Made by a program: the position numbers and the translations under genes. This document shows positions 24,720 to 33,835 of a DNA stretch of 64,000 nt, piece after piece. Every line of letters starts with the position of its first letter. The first letter of the stretch is position 1. Under the pieces are notes generated by a model. The model searched no databases. It saw only the letters and a program-made list of their open reading frames with translations, and was not told the origin of the DNA. Origin of the DNA: Pueribacillus sp041725775. GTDB lineage: Bacteria; Bacillota; Bacilli; Bacillales; UBA6769. The DNA lies in assembly GCF_041725775.1 (NCBI RefSeq), contig NZ_JBEUEL010000004.1, forward strand, positions 70,390 to 134,389. The letters are read 5' to 3'.

Positions 24720-25805
24720 ATGTCTAATTTGGATGAAACATTATCAATGTTAAAAGAATTAACCGATGCTCACGGTATTCCCGCGAACGAACATGAACCA
24801 CGGGAAGTGATGAAAAAGTACATAACACCGTACGCCGATGAAGTGACAACAGATAATCTCGGCAGTTTAATCGCAAAAAAAGTCGGTCAAGAAGATGGAC
24901 CGAAAGTTATGATTGCAGGTCATTTAGATGAAATCGGATTTATGGTTACAAGTATTGATGATAAAGGTTTTTTACGTTTTCAGACGGTAGGCGGCTGGTG
25001 GGAACAAGTCATGCTTGCTCAGCGCGTCAATGTAGTGACACGGAAAGGGATTGTGCCTGGTGTCATCGGTTCAAAACCACCGCATATTTTAACACCTGAA
25101 GCGCGTAAAAAACCTGTCGACAAAAAAGATATGTTTATCGATGTCGGTGCAATTAGCCGAAGAGAAGCGGAAGAATTCGGTATTCGACCCGGTGATTTTG
25201 TCACACCCGTCTGTGATTTCACCGTTATGAAAAATGAAAATTTCCTAATGGCAAAAGCATGGGACAATCGGATTGGCTGTGCGATTGCGATTGAAGTATT
25301 GCGCCAATTACAAAATGAAAACCATCCAAACATTGTATACGGTGTCGGTACGGTGCAAGAAGAAGTCGGTCTGCGCGGCGCTAAAACATCAACGTATAAA
25401 ATCCAACCTGATATAGGATTTGCCGTTGATGTTGGGATTGCTGGTGATACGCCGGGTGTTACTGAAAAAGAAGCGTTAGCGAAAGCGGGGAAAGGTCCAC
25501 AACTCATTATGTATGATGCTTCGATGGTCGCTCATCGCGGTCTGCGTGATTTTGTCGTTGATATTGCAGAAAAAGAAAATATCCCGTATCAAATGGATTT
25601 TGTGCCAGGTGGGGGAACAGATTCTGGAAGTATCCATTTGACAGCGCAAGGAGTTCCGGCATTATCGATCACGATTGCGACACGTTATATTCATACGCAT
25701 GCGGCCATTTTGCATCGCGAAGACTTTGAAAATGCTGTGAAACTCATCGTTGAAGTTGTGAAAAGACTTGACCGTGATAAAGTAAACGAAATTACGTATG
25801 ATTGA
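24720..25805 (+). CDS. ysdC: M42-family aminopeptidase (glutamyl aminopeptidase-like, YsdC)
   Basis: Cytoplasmic metallo-aminopeptidase of the M42 family, typically forming tetrahedral dodecamers. The 361 residues show the dinuclear metal site in order: AGHLDEIGF (near 66), AWDNRIGC (near 180), QEEVGLRGA (near 215), DVGIAGDTPG (near 240) and the final histidine in THAAILHRED (near 325). Start is ATG behind AAAGGAGGAC. YsdC occupies this position in B. subtilis too, downstream of rplT; the peptide substrate is not known from sequence. Confidence 0.93.
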   Translation: MSNLDETLSMLKELTDAHGIPANEHEPREVMKKYITPYADEVTTDNLGSLIAKKVGQEDGPKVMIAGHLDEIGFMVTSIDDKGFLRFQTVGGWWEQVMLAQRVNVVTRKGIVPGVIGSKPPHILTPEARKKPVDKKDMFIDVGAISRREAEEFGIRPGDFVTPVCDFTVMKNENFLMAKAWDNRIGCAIAIEVLRQLQNENHPNIVYGVGTVQEEVGLRGAKTSTYKIQPDIGFAVDVGIAGDTPGVTEKEALAKAGKGPQLIMYDASMVAHRGLRDFVVDIAEKENIPYQMDFVPGGGTDSGSIHLTAQGVPALSITIATRYIHTHAAILHREDFENAVKLIVEVVKRLDRDKVNEITYD

Positions 25806-25865
25806 CTTCAACTTGTAGAGGATAACAAGCGTTTATAAGTTGTGAAATGTGCGGAAGCCAAACTG

Positions 25866-25916
25866 AAAAAAGATAAGCTTGCATCTTAGATATTCAGATG
25901 CAAGCTCTCATTCTGT
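25866..25916. terminator. Bidirectional terminator between ysdC and sspI
   Basis: GCTTGCATCT pairs perfectly with AGATGCAAGC around a 9-base loop. The minus-strand reading is followed by TTATCTTTTTT, so it best serves sspI; on the plus strand the tail is TCTCATTCT. Confidence 0.8.
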
Positions 25917-26126
25917 CTATTGCTGTAGTCCTTCAGCCATATTTTTTAATATGGTTTGTTGTTCTTCTTGACTAGTGTTTTGCCATAACACTTCAAATAA
26001 AACACCTAAACCAGGCAACATTTTTTCTTCACCACTTTGAATCGCATCAACAATCGTATGTTCAAGCTGCTTTTCATCACTGCCTTTAATATTATCTAAA
26101 ATGGCTGCTCTTAAGTTAAAATCCAT
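25917..26126 (-). CDS. sspI: Small acid-soluble spore protein I
   Basis: Minor SASP found in the spore core. From the ATG at 26126 it is 69 residues, beginning MDFNLRAAIL, with the family signature QLEHTIVDAIQSGEEKMLPG at about 21-40. An upstream in-frame ATG at 26144 would add six residues, but GGGAGTGATC sits 8-9 bases before the chosen start. It is convergent with ysdC and divergent from the methyltransferase gene, as in B. subtilis. Confidence 0.93.
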   Translation of the reverse strand: MDFNLRAAILDNIKGSDEKQLEHTIVDAIQSGEEKMLPGLGVLFEVLWQNTSQEEQQTILKNMAEGLQQ

Positions 26127-26203
26127 TAGTTTGATCACTCCCATTTCCTTTTTCTTTATTTTTACCTAATGATTATGGAATATGTAAGAAGAGAGGTAAA
26201 TCA

Positions 26204-26956
26204 TTGCAACGGATTGAATCAACGAAAAATGAACGAGTCAAGTTATGGAGAAAGCTACATACAAAAAAAGGTCGAAAAAAAGCACGTAAATTTTTAATTG
26301 AAGGCGATCATCTTATTCAAGAAGCGTTAAAGGAAGAGCAACGTGTAGCGAAGATTATTGTTGATGAGAGTCGAAAGCATGTACCGTTCGATACGTACTC
26401 GATACCGGTCATACAAGTGACGAACAATGTGTTTCAAGAGATCAGTGAGACAGATACGCCGCAAGGGGTTATTGCTGTTTGCCATATGTCAGAAGAAAAA
26501 GAAATGGAATTGAACAAAGGAAAATACTTATTAATCGATGAAGTTCAAGACCCGGGAAATGTCGGTACGATGATTCGAACGGCAGATAGTGCTGGGTTTG
26601 ATGCTGTATTTCTCGGAAAAGGCTGTGCGGATCGATATAATTCGAAAACGATCCGTGCAACACAAGGTTCACTGTTTCATTTACCAGTGTACGAAGTAAA
26701 TTTGGAAGACGTTGTTCAAAAGTTGCAGCAGGTAGGAGTAAAAGTGTTCGGGACAGCTCTTCATCATGCAACAGATTATCGCTTAGTACAAAAACAGGAA
26801 ACATTCGGTCTCATAGTCGGTAATGAAGGGTCAGGAGTGAGTGACAACTTGCTTGCGCTTTGTGATGATAACGTGTATATTCCGATATACGGGAAAGCGG
26901 AATCTTTGAATGTTGCTGTCGCAGCTGGGATTTTGATGTATAGCTTTCAACAGTAG
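26204..26956 (+). CDS. ysgA: TrmH/SpoU-family RNA 2'-O-methyltransferase (YsgA)
   Basis: SAM-dependent SPOUT methyltransferase that probably modifies rRNA. The 250 residues comprise a basic N-terminal RNA-binding part (KLWRKLHTKKGRKKARKF), motif 1 DPGNVGTMIRTADSAGFD (near 117), motif 2 GLIVGNEGSGVSD (near 203) and motif 3 IYGKAESLNVAVAAGILMY (near 228), which form the knotted cofactor site. Start is TTG at 26204 after AGAGAGG. The precise target nucleotide is unknown. It precedes the pheST leader. Confidence 0.92.
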   Translation: MQRIESTKNERVKLWRKLHTKKGRKKARKFLIEGDHLIQEALKEEQRVAKIIVDESRKHVPFDTYSIPVIQVTNNVFQEISETDTPQGVIAVCHMSEEKEMELNKGKYLLIDEVQDPGNVGTMIRTADSAGFDAVFLGKGCADRYNSKTIRATQGSLFHLPVYEVNLEDVVQKLQQVGVKVFGTALHHATDYRLVQKQETFGLIVGNEGSGVSDNLLALCDDNVYIPIYGKAESLNVAVAAGILMYSFQQ

Positions 26957-26958
26957 AC

Positions 26959-26987
26959 TTGCGATTTTTTGAAAAATTATATATGAT
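26959..26987 (+). promoter_or_regulatory. Promoter of the pheST leader
   Basis: TTGCGA (26959-26964) and TATGAT (26982-26987) are 17 bases apart, placing transcription initiation at the start of the T-box leader. Confidence 0.65.
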
Positions 26988-26995
26988 TAAACCAA

Positions 26996-27282
26996 TTGAA
27001 AATCAAAAAGACAATGAAGGAACATAGTAAATTGCCGCTCGCCAGCTAGGGAGGAAACATCAGAGACTGAAAGTGTTTCTCTGGATGATGCAATTGAATT
27101 CACTCCTGAGTCGTCGCTGAATGGAGGTTGTTCAAAAAGAGAGTCCTTTTTGAACTCAGATTAAAAAGCGAATCGGTTTAAACCGTTAGATGAATGAGCG
27201 AACATGGATATCATGTTAAGTAGGGTGGTAACGCGAAATGACGGATCTTCGTCCCTTATGGGGTGAAGGTCTTTTTTATTTT
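26996..27282 (+). promoter_or_regulatory. T-box riboswitch, phenylalanine type
   Basis: tRNA-responsive leader of pheST. The T-box core AGGGTGGTAACGCGA is at about 27222-27236. A terminator hairpin follows (GATCTTCGTCCC with GGGGTGAAGGTC, then TTTTTTA). A TTC codon at 27099-27101 in TTGAATTCACTCC is the expected phenylalanine specifier. This explains essentially all of the 348-base gap before pheS. Confidence 0.95.
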
Positions 27283-27304
27283 ATAGAAAAGGTGGTAAAA
27301 AATC

Positions 27305-28339
27305 GTGAAGGAACGTTTGTTAGAGTTAAAACAAGAAGCGCTAGAAAAAATTAAACAATCAACATCAATGAAAGAGCTTCAAGATGTGAGGGTTGCTTAT
27401 TTAGGTAAAAAAGGTCCGATAACGGAAGTGCTAAGAGGAATGGGAGAGCTTTCTGCTGAAGAACGTCCGATCATTGGTCAATATGTGAACGAAGTTCGCA
27501 ACGAAATTGCTGATAACGTTGAAAAAAAGCAGACCGAATTGAAGGAACTAGCCATTCAAAAGCAACTTGAAGAAGAAACGATTGATGTGACATTGCCAGG
27601 CAGACCTGTTCGAATCGGAAATCATCATCCACTTACCGCTGTAATTGAGGAAATTGAAGATCTATTTATTAGAATGGGTTACCAAGTTGCAGAAGGTCCA
27701 GAGGTGGAAACCGATTATTACAACTTTGAAGCATTGAATTTGCCAAAAAACCATCCAGCTCGCGATATGCAAGATTCATTTTATATTACGGAAGAGATTT
27801 TGCTGCGAACTCAAACGTCACCGATGCAAGCGCGAACGATGGAAAAACATCACGGTGTCGGTCCCGTAAAAATTATTTGTCCTGGTAAAGTGTATCGTCG
27901 TGATAACGACGATGCGACACATTCGCATCAATTTACCCAAATTGAAGGACTCGTTGTTGATGAGAATATTCGCATGAGTGATTTGAAAGGAACACTCACA
28001 CTGTTTGCAAAAAAATTGTTTGGAGAAGAACGCGAAATTCGTTTGCGCCCGAGCTTTTTCCCATTTACTGAGCCATCTGTTGAAATGGACATTTCTTGTT
28101 TCAAATGCGGTGGAAATGGTTGCAATGTTTGTAAGCGAACAGGTTGGATTGAAATTCTCGGTGCAGGCATGGTACATCCGAATGTTCTTGAAATGTCAGG
28201 CTTTAATCCGAAAAAGTATACAGGCTTTGCATTTGGCATGGGTCCAGAACGAATTGCCATGTTGAAATATGGGATTGAGGATATTCGCCATTTCTATCAA
28301 AACGATGTTCGCTTTTTAAAGCAATTTCAGCAAGCATAA
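27305..28339 (+). CDS. pheS: Phenylalanyl-tRNA synthetase alpha chain
   Basis: Catalytic subunit of the alpha2-beta2 enzyme that charges tRNA-Phe. The 344 residues have an N-terminal coiled-coil region (1-90). The class II core includes HSHQFTQIEGLVVD (near 203), SFFPFTEPSVEMD (near 255) and motif 3 FAFGMGPERIAML (near 311). The alanine within FAFGMG lies in the region of the phenylalanine pocket. Start is GTG at 27305. It is 18 bases from pheT. Confidence 0.98.
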   Translation: MKERLLELKQEALEKIKQSTSMKELQDVRVAYLGKKGPITEVLRGMGELSAEERPIIGQYVNEVRNEIADNVEKKQTELKELAIQKQLEEETIDVTLPGRPVRIGNHHPLTAVIEEIEDLFIRMGYQVAEGPEVETDYYNFEALNLPKNHPARDMQDSFYITEEILLRTQTSPMQARTMEKHHGVGPVKIICPGKVYRRDNDDATHSHQFTQIEGLVVDENIRMSDLKGTLTLFAKKLFGEEREIRLRPSFFPFTEPSVEMDISCFKCGGNGCNVCKRTGWIEILGAGMVHPNVLEMSGFNPKKYTGFAFGMGPERIAMLKYGIEDIRHFYQNDVRFLKQFQQA

Positions 28340-28357
28340 CGAAGGAGAGAGTGAAGC

Positions 28358-30781
28358 ATGTTAGTCAGTTACAATTGGCTTAATGATTATGTTGATTTAG
28401 CAAATATAAGTCCAGAGCAATTAGCGGAAAAAATTACACGTAGTGGAATTGAAGTCGATGCCGTCCATGTAAGGAATAAAGGGATAACGAACGTCGTCGT
28501 CGGTAAAGTTGTCGAACGAATTCAGCATCCGAATGCGGACAAACTTAGCATTTGTCAAGTTGATGTTGGTGAAGGTGAACTTTTACAAATAATTTGTGGT
28601 GCGCCTAACGTGGCTGCAGGGCAAAAAGTAGCTGTCGCAAAACCGGGAGCCCGCTTGCCGAATGGAATGAAAATTAAAAAAGTAAAACTTCGGGGCGAAG
28701 TGTCAAACGGTATGATTTGCTCTCTTCAAGAACTCGGAATTGAAAGCAAACTCGTACCAAAAGAATATGCGGAAGGAATTTTTGTTTTTTCTGAGCAAAC
28801 GGAAATCGGCATCGATGCGTTAGAAGAGTTAGGCTTGAACGATACCGTACTTGAATTTGACTTAACACCAAATCGCGCAGATGCACTAAGTATGATCGGC
28901 GTTGCTTATGAAGTGGCGGCGATTTTAGAGCAAGAGATTAAAATGCCAAGCGTTACGATTTCCCAAACAGAAGAAAAAGCGACAGATTATGTTTCAGTTT
29001 GTATTGAATCGAAGGAAGATTGCCCCTATTACGCAGGTTTTATCGTAAAAGATGTTAAAATTGGACCGTCGCCTTTATGGCTTGTAAATAGGTTAGTTGC
29101 AGCGGGGATCCGTCCGATTAATAACGTCGTTGATATTACGAACTATGTGTTGCTCGAATATGGTCAGCCATTGCATGCATTCGATTATGAGCGATTAGGT
29201 TCAAAAGAAATTCTCGTTCGCCGTGCAAAACAAGATGAGCAAGTTAAAACGTTGGATGGAGAGGAACGAAAGTTATCAGAAACTATGCTTGCGATTACGA
29301 ATGGAAAGGAACCGGTGGCTGTAGCAGGTGTCATGGGCGGAGCATCATCTGAAGTTCAAGAGGATACGACGACAATTTTACTTGAAGCGGCGTATTTCAA
29401 CGGTCAAATCGTTCGGACTGCATCAAAGCAATTAGGACTTCGCAGTGAAGCGAGTACACGTTTCGAAAAAGGCATCGCTCGTAACCGTGTGTATGAAGCA
29501 GGAATGCGGGCTCTTGCATTAATGGAACAACTAGCTGGTGGACGTGTTGTTGACGGCGTTGCCGAAGCGGGAGAGAGAAAAGTTTCGTTAAAGCAAATTG
29601 AAGTGACTTCTAAGCACATAAACGATGTTCTTGGCACATCGATTTCAAGTGAAACGATCGCGCAAATTTTTGAACGGTTACGTTTTGACTTTGAAGAAAA
29701 TCGCGGTACGTTTACGGTTACAATCCCAACGCGCCGTCCAGACTTATCGATCCCGGAAGATTTAATTGAGGAAGTTGCACGCTTGTACGGGTATGACGAA
29801 ATTCCTGTCACGTTACCGGTCAGTGAATCACAACCTGGTGGTTTAACTCCGTATCAAGAAAACCATCGAAAAGTGAGACGATATCTAGAAGGAGCAGGGC
29901 TTTATCAAGCGACGACGTATTCGTTAACGACAGTGGAAAAAAACCGTTTGTTTGGATTTGACGAGCGGTTTAAAGAAATTCGCCTTGCGATGCCGATGAG
30001 TGAAGAACGTTCAGTTTTAAGAACGACGCTGCTTCCTGGACTCCTTGAAGCCTTAGAATACAATCTTAACCGCCAGCAAACAAATCTTGCGTTGTTTGAA
30101 ATGGCATCAGCTTACTTAACAGAAGAAGAGAAGTTGACAAGTTTACCGGCTGAAGAAGAGTACCTTGCCGCTGTCTTTACTGGTGCTTGGCTTGAAAATA
30201 AATGGCAAGGCGAAACGAAGCAAGTTGACTTTTTTGTTGTAAAAGGGATTTTGGAAGGAATGTTCTCAGTACTCGGTCTGAGTGAGAAGGTTTCGTTTGT
30301 GCAGGGTAAACGGGACGGCATGCATCCAGGGCGCACAGCGATTATTTCAGTGAATGATCAAGTCATTGGCTTCGTTGGACAAATCCATCCAACATTGCAA
30401 GCGAAGCTTGACATTCAAGAAACGTACGTCTTTGAACTTTCACTTGAGAAGCTTTTTGCTGAAGTAGACGCTGAAGTTCATTATGAAATTTTACCAAAAT
30501 ATCCTTCCGTTTCACGTGACATTGCACTCGTCGTTGACGAAACAATTTCTGCAGGTGCTTTGCAAACAACGATTAAAGAAGCGGGCGGAAAATTACTGAA
30601 AGAAGTGAACGTTTTTGATGTGTACGCAGGCGAACACCTTGCCACAGGAAAGAAATCAATCGCCTTCTCGCTACTCTATTTAAATCCAGAACAAACGTTA
30701 ACTGAAGAAGAAGTTACAACCGTGCACGAGCAAATATTAACCGAATTAAAAGAACGCTACGATGCACAGCTAAGAAGCTAA
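28358..30781 (+). CDS. pheT: Phenylalanyl-tRNA synthetase beta chain
   Basis: Second subunit of PheRS, with tRNA binding and editing domains. The 807 residues contain an N-terminal OB-fold tRNA-binding domain (about 40-155), a B3/4 editing domain (about 210-385), a B5 DNA-binding-like domain (about 405-480), a catalytic-like module, and a C-terminal FDX-ACB anticodon domain (PKYPSVSRDIALVVDE near 712). Start is ATG after GAAGGAGAG. Regulated through the upstream T-box. Confidence 0.98.
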   Translation: MLVSYNWLNDYVDLANISPEQLAEKITRSGIEVDAVHVRNKGITNVVVGKVVERIQHPNADKLSICQVDVGEGELLQIICGAPNVAAGQKVAVAKPGARLPNGMKIKKVKLRGEVSNGMICSLQELGIESKLVPKEYAEGIFVFSEQTEIGIDALEELGLNDTVLEFDLTPNRADALSMIGVAYEVAAILEQEIKMPSVTISQTEEKATDYVSVCIESKEDCPYYAGFIVKDVKIGPSPLWLVNRLVAAGIRPINNVVDITNYVLLEYGQPLHAFDYERLGSKEILVRRAKQDEQVKTLDGEERKLSETMLAITNGKEPVAVAGVMGGASSEVQEDTTTILLEAAYFNGQIVRTASKQLGLRSEASTRFEKGIARNRVYEAGMRALALMEQLAGGRVVDGVAEAGERKVSLKQIEVTSKHINDVLGTSISSETIAQIFERLRFDFEENRGTFTVTIPTRRPDLSIPEDLIEEVARLYGYDEIPVTLPVSESQPGGLTPYQENHRKVRRYLEGAGLYQATTYSLTTVEKNRLFGFDERFKEIRLAMPMSEERSVLRTTLLPGLLEALEYNLNRQQTNLALFEMASAYLTEEEKLTSLPAEEEYLAAVFTGAWLENKWQGETKQVDFFVVKGILEGMFSVLGLSEKVSFVQGKRDGMHPGRTAIISVNDQVIGFVGQIHPTLQAKLDIQETYVFELSLEKLFAEVDAEVHYEILPKYPSVSRDIALVVDETISAGALQTTIKEAGGKLLKEVNVFDVYAGEHLATGKKSIAFSLLYLNPEQTLTEEEVTTVHEQILTELKERYDAQLRS

Positions 30782-30799
30782 ATCGTATCTTTCAAAAGC

Positions 30800-30843
30800 A
30801 AAACAGGTGGCGAAAAAATCTCCACCTGTTTTGTATTTTTTCG
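30800..30843 (+). terminator. Terminator of pheST
   Basis: An 11-bp perfect stem, AAAACAGGTGG with CCACCTGTTTT, is followed by GTATTTTTT. Confidence 0.92.
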
Positions 30844-30859
30844 ATGTTTATCAAAGGTT

Positions 30860-31110
30860 TTATTCAATCGCTTTTCGACGACGTAAGAATTACATACTAC
30901 TAAACGATGCAAGAAGAGCACCGATTAGAATGAGAGTCGGTAGACTCGTTGCAGTTTTTGGTAGCTTTCCACCTTGGGCAGATTTACCTTTTCCATCTGT
31001 ATCACTGCCTGAACCGCTACTACCACCAGATCCACCTGAACCGTTCGTTCCTTGTGGACCAGCAGGGTCTTGTAAGTTCGCAATGTTTTTCCAACCGTAT
31101 GAAATGTAAA
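30860..31110 (-). pseudogene. 3' remnant of an LPXTG-anchored surface protein
   Basis: Read on the minus strand, a glycine/serine-rich linker (GSGGSGGSSGSGSDTDGKGK) leads into LPKTA, a hydrophobic segment (SLPTLILIGALLASF) and, after an in-frame TAA at 30890-30892, FLRRRKAIE. That is a complete sortase sorting signal except for one stop between the membrane span and the charged tail. The upstream side extends only to about 31147 without any recognisable domain. This appears to be the stranded C-terminus of a cell-wall-anchored protein, possibly an LPXTG nucleotidase by resemblance of the tail, but that is a guess. Confidence 0.7.
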
Positions 31111-31218
31111 CATAGACAAAAACACGACAAATGAAGGTATAAAACATGTAGAACTAATTTCTTAGTTTCACTGCTGTTGATTATGTTTTTATAAAGGCTT
31201 AATAAGTAAAATTAGAAA

Positions 31219-31242
31219 AAGGACACTCTAAAAGCGTGTCCC
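31219..31242 (-). terminator. Terminator of the MFS pseudogene
   Basis: GGACAC and GTGTCC flank a 9-base loop. On the minus strand the hairpin is followed by TTTTTC, just beyond the pseudogene stop. Confidence 0.65.
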
Positions 31243-31251
31243 AAATGTGTA

Positions 31252-32262
31252 TTATTTAATATTTTGTTTAGAAGTGATCGGTGCTAGTCGTCGTGTACGC
31301 ATTGCAAGCAAAATCGAAAGTAATGGTAGTACGATGAAAAACGATCCAAACGTTGCGTTATGTTTAACTGAAAACTGTTTGATGACAAAGCTCCCGATGA
31401 GCGTGCCAAATGCGATTCCGAAATGCAAAGCGAAGTTATTTAAACTTTGTTGGATAGTAGATGTTTTCTGGTGTAGGTAGCTTTGGACAGGTGGAGTAAT
31501 CGTCCAACTCATAACCCCCCCAAATGATTAACGCGATGAAATAACGGTAGAACATTGGCCGAGTAAGGGATAAGAAGCATTATCACGCTTAATAAGATTG
31601 TAGAGGTAATGATCGTTCGTTCTGTTCCATATCGATCGGCACTAAAATCTTCGATGAAAAAGGTGTTAAAAAACTATAAAGAATAAAATGTCCAGCTAAA
31701 AAGAAAAATGTCGTGAAATGGCAAATAATTCGCTTCTGTTTTTCAATATTGCAATCTGTTGTTTTAGTGGGATAGGCGGTGACGAATCTATTTTTCTTAA
31801 AAGAAAAAACACACCCCCCATTAATGCGACTGTTAGGATCATAATAACGAAAAATGGCGCACGTTATTCGAACTAATGTTCGGGAAAACCCCCAATCGGA
31901 ACGCCTAATACGATTGAACCGCTAATTCCCATAATGGTTTTACGATATTAGCTGTTAGCGTAATATAAAGAACGGTAAGTAATGCCCCGATTGCTACAGT
32001 GACTACTCTTAAAAGTACGAGAAGTGCATATGTTGCGCTAAATAACGCAAGTAAGCTACCGAAAAAGGTGAAGATCGTTCGTTCGCTTCACTCGGCCAGT
32101 GACATAAAGAAGAACCGGACCAGCGAGTACAAAAACGAACGAAAAAATCGTAATTAACCGTCCGGCTTGTCCGATTGTAATATTTAAATTCGTCGCAATT
32201 AAATCTAAAAGCCCTCCGATCACGAATTCAACCATTCCGAATAAATACACACGTTTATCCAT
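31252..32262 (-). pseudogene. Degraded major facilitator superfamily transporter
   Basis: The N-terminus (from 32262) reads MDKRVYLFGMVEFVIGGLLD and then ITIGQAGRLITIFSFVFVLAGP, a DHA1-type MFS start. The C-terminus (31512-31252) ends with a normal membrane-span tail. Between them the reading frame breaks several times; pieces such as SADRYGTERTIITSTILLSV can be recovered in alternate frames around 31600. Total length is about 337 codons against roughly 390-400 for intact relatives, so there are deletions as well as frameshifts. It cannot make a full transporter. Confidence 0.85.
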
Positions 32263-32280
32263 CTAAATTTATTATCTGTC

Positions 32281-33225
32281 TTATTTAAGCGATTGACGTT
32301 TTCGCTTTGCAAGATTAATTGCTTTTTGTGTATTCGCAAAGTGGAGTTTTGCACATTGCGTCAATACGTGTTCACCGTTATCAATGATGAGTTGAGCAGC
32401 AGCTTCATCGACTTGTTTTCCTGCACCTTTTGGTAAAGATATACCGAGTTGATTGCTAAGTTTATTCATTTCTGTTATAAAGCTGTAGCGGGCAATAATT
32501 GATGCCGCAGCAACTGAAAGATGTAGCCCTTCCGCTCGTGTAGCAAAATAGACTGACTTCACAACTTGTTTCTCTGACGACAAATAACGGAAATAAACGT
32601 CAGGGTTAGCAAATTGATCAATTAATATACCATCGTAACGGCCGTCAACTTTTTCAATAACGTTGAGAAGTGCTCGGTTATGTAGCATCGCTTTCATTTT
32701 CCCTTGACTCATTCCTGAGCGTTGTAATTCGTTATACTTTTTATTATGTAAAATTAATAAACTATACGGAATCGTTTGGATTAAATCTTTCGCAATGTTT
32801 GTAATTTGTAGATCTGATAAATATTTTGAGTCCTTCACACCTAATTCTTTTAGTAAGTCAACTTGATTGTTATGTACGAATGCGGCAGCGATTGTCACCG
32901 GACCGAAATAATCACCTGTTCCGACTTCGTCAGATCCGATCATCGATAAATGTTCAATCTCTTTGGGTGGCGCCCACTGATGCTGATCGGTCGATCTTTG
33001 TTTTTTCTCGTTTGGTACGGCATGAGCCTGCCATTGAGCTGCTTCTTTTTCGGCACTTTTTCCTTGAAACATCACTTTCCCTGAACGGTACGCTGTAATT
33101 GTACAGTTCGGTAGTTTTGCTTGGAATAGACTGCCCGGTGGAACTTTTTCAGTTATGTATGAGGCATAATGCGATTTTATCAATTCAATCTGTTGGTGTA
33201 ACATGTTCAATACGATTGTTGCCAT
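32281..33225 (-). CDS. rnhC: Ribonuclease HIII
   Basis: Degrades RNA in RNA-DNA hybrids. The 314 residues comprise the N-terminal TBP-like substrate-binding domain of RNase HIII (PGSLFQAKLPNCTITAYRSG, near 30-50) and a type 2 RNase H core with the metal ligands in IGSDEVGTGDYFGP (near 97) and in ILIDQFANP (near 205). The frame is open 38 codons further upstream, but MATIVLNM at 33225, preceded by AAAGGAGC, matches the family start. It is divergent from zapA, as in B. subtilis. Confidence 0.95.
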   Translation of the reverse strand: MATIVLNMLHQQIELIKSHYASYITEKVPPGSLFQAKLPNCTITAYRSGKVMFQGKSAEKEAAQWQAHAVPNEKKQRSTDQHQWAPPKEIEHLSMIGSDEVGTGDYFGPVTIAAAFVHNNQVDLLKELGVKDSKYLSDLQITNIAKDLIQTIPYSLLILHNKKYNELQRSGMSQGKMKAMLHNRALLNVIEKVDGRYDGILIDQFANPDVYFRYLSSEKQVVKSVYFATRAEGLHLSVAAASIIARYSFITEMNKLSNQLGISLPKGAGKQVDEAAAQLIIDNGEHVLTQCAKLHFANTQKAINLAKRKRQSLK

Positions 33226-33251
33226 ATTAGAATGAGCTCCTTTCGTGATAA

Positions 33252-33430
33252 AGCGAAACTTCCAACGGTGGTGGTTTAGGTCTACAAGAAGTGGGTCATG
33301 ACGATGGGGTGTCCTTAGTCTTCGAACCGGTTTCACCACTGATGGTTAGCAAGACTTATCAGGTATTTAGTGCCCGTTATCCCTCGCTTAGACCTCTTCG
33401 ACATATTTCAAGTTTTAAAGCGAGGGTTTT
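33252..33430. repeat. Second intergenic repeat family, copy 1, with internal hairpins
   Basis: AGCGAAACTTCCA (33252-33264) and GGTTAGCAAGACTTATCAGG with the following 15 bases (33344-33378) match elements at 34361-34422 and 44467-44515. The 78 bases between them form an extra stem (CGGTGGTG with CACCACTG). A second stem, CCCTCGCTT with AAGCGAGGG, follows at about 33381-33427. It lies between the divergent rnhC and zapA genes. No coding potential is seen. Confidence 0.6.
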
Positions 33431-33570
33431 ACGGACGGTTGAGACGTGACAAAAACGTCAGTATTCCATATTATAACAGATAGAGCTTTTCTAGCATCGT
33501 ACCCTATTTTAATGCGTTGTAGCTCATGGTATGATGGATATAAGACTCTTTTGCTAGAGGAGGACTTCAT

Positions 33571-33825
33571 GTGACGGAGGATAAAGAAAAAACACGTTCT
33601 ACTGTTGAAATTTACGGTGAGAAGTATACAATTGTCGGTTATGAAAACCCTGAGCATATTTATAAAGTTGCTTCAATTGTCGATAACAAAATGCGAGAAA
33701 TTAAAGAAAAAAATCAAAATTTAGATACACGTAAATTAGCAGTTTTGACGGCTTTAAACACTGTAAACGAACTGCTAAAATGTGAGGAAGAGTTAGAGCG
33801 TTTAAAAAAAGAAGTGAAAAATTGA
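33571..33825 (+). CDS. zapA: Cell division protein ZapA
   Basis: Small FtsZ-ring stabilising protein. The 84 residues have an N-terminal beta-sheet head (STVEIYGEKYTIVGYENPEHI) and a C-terminal coiled coil (VNELLKCEEELERLKKEVK). The start is GTG at 33571 after GAGGAGG. It is followed by yshB 10 bases later, the conserved zapA-yshB-polX-mutS2 order. Confidence 0.95.
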   Translation: MTEDKEKTRSTVEIYGEKYTIVGYENPEHIYKVASIVDNKMREIKEKNQNLDTRKLAVLTALNTVNELLKCEEELERLKKEVKN

Positions 33826-33835
33826 GGAATAGACA

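Noticed and set aside
25019..25507. 162-codon open frame opposite ysdC
   Set aside because: It is the antisense shadow of a conserved peptidase gene.
30807..31109. 100-codon proline-rich open frame on the plus strand
   Set aside because: It is the complement of the LPXTG remnant's Gly/Ser linker, where the minus-strand reading makes clear biological sense.
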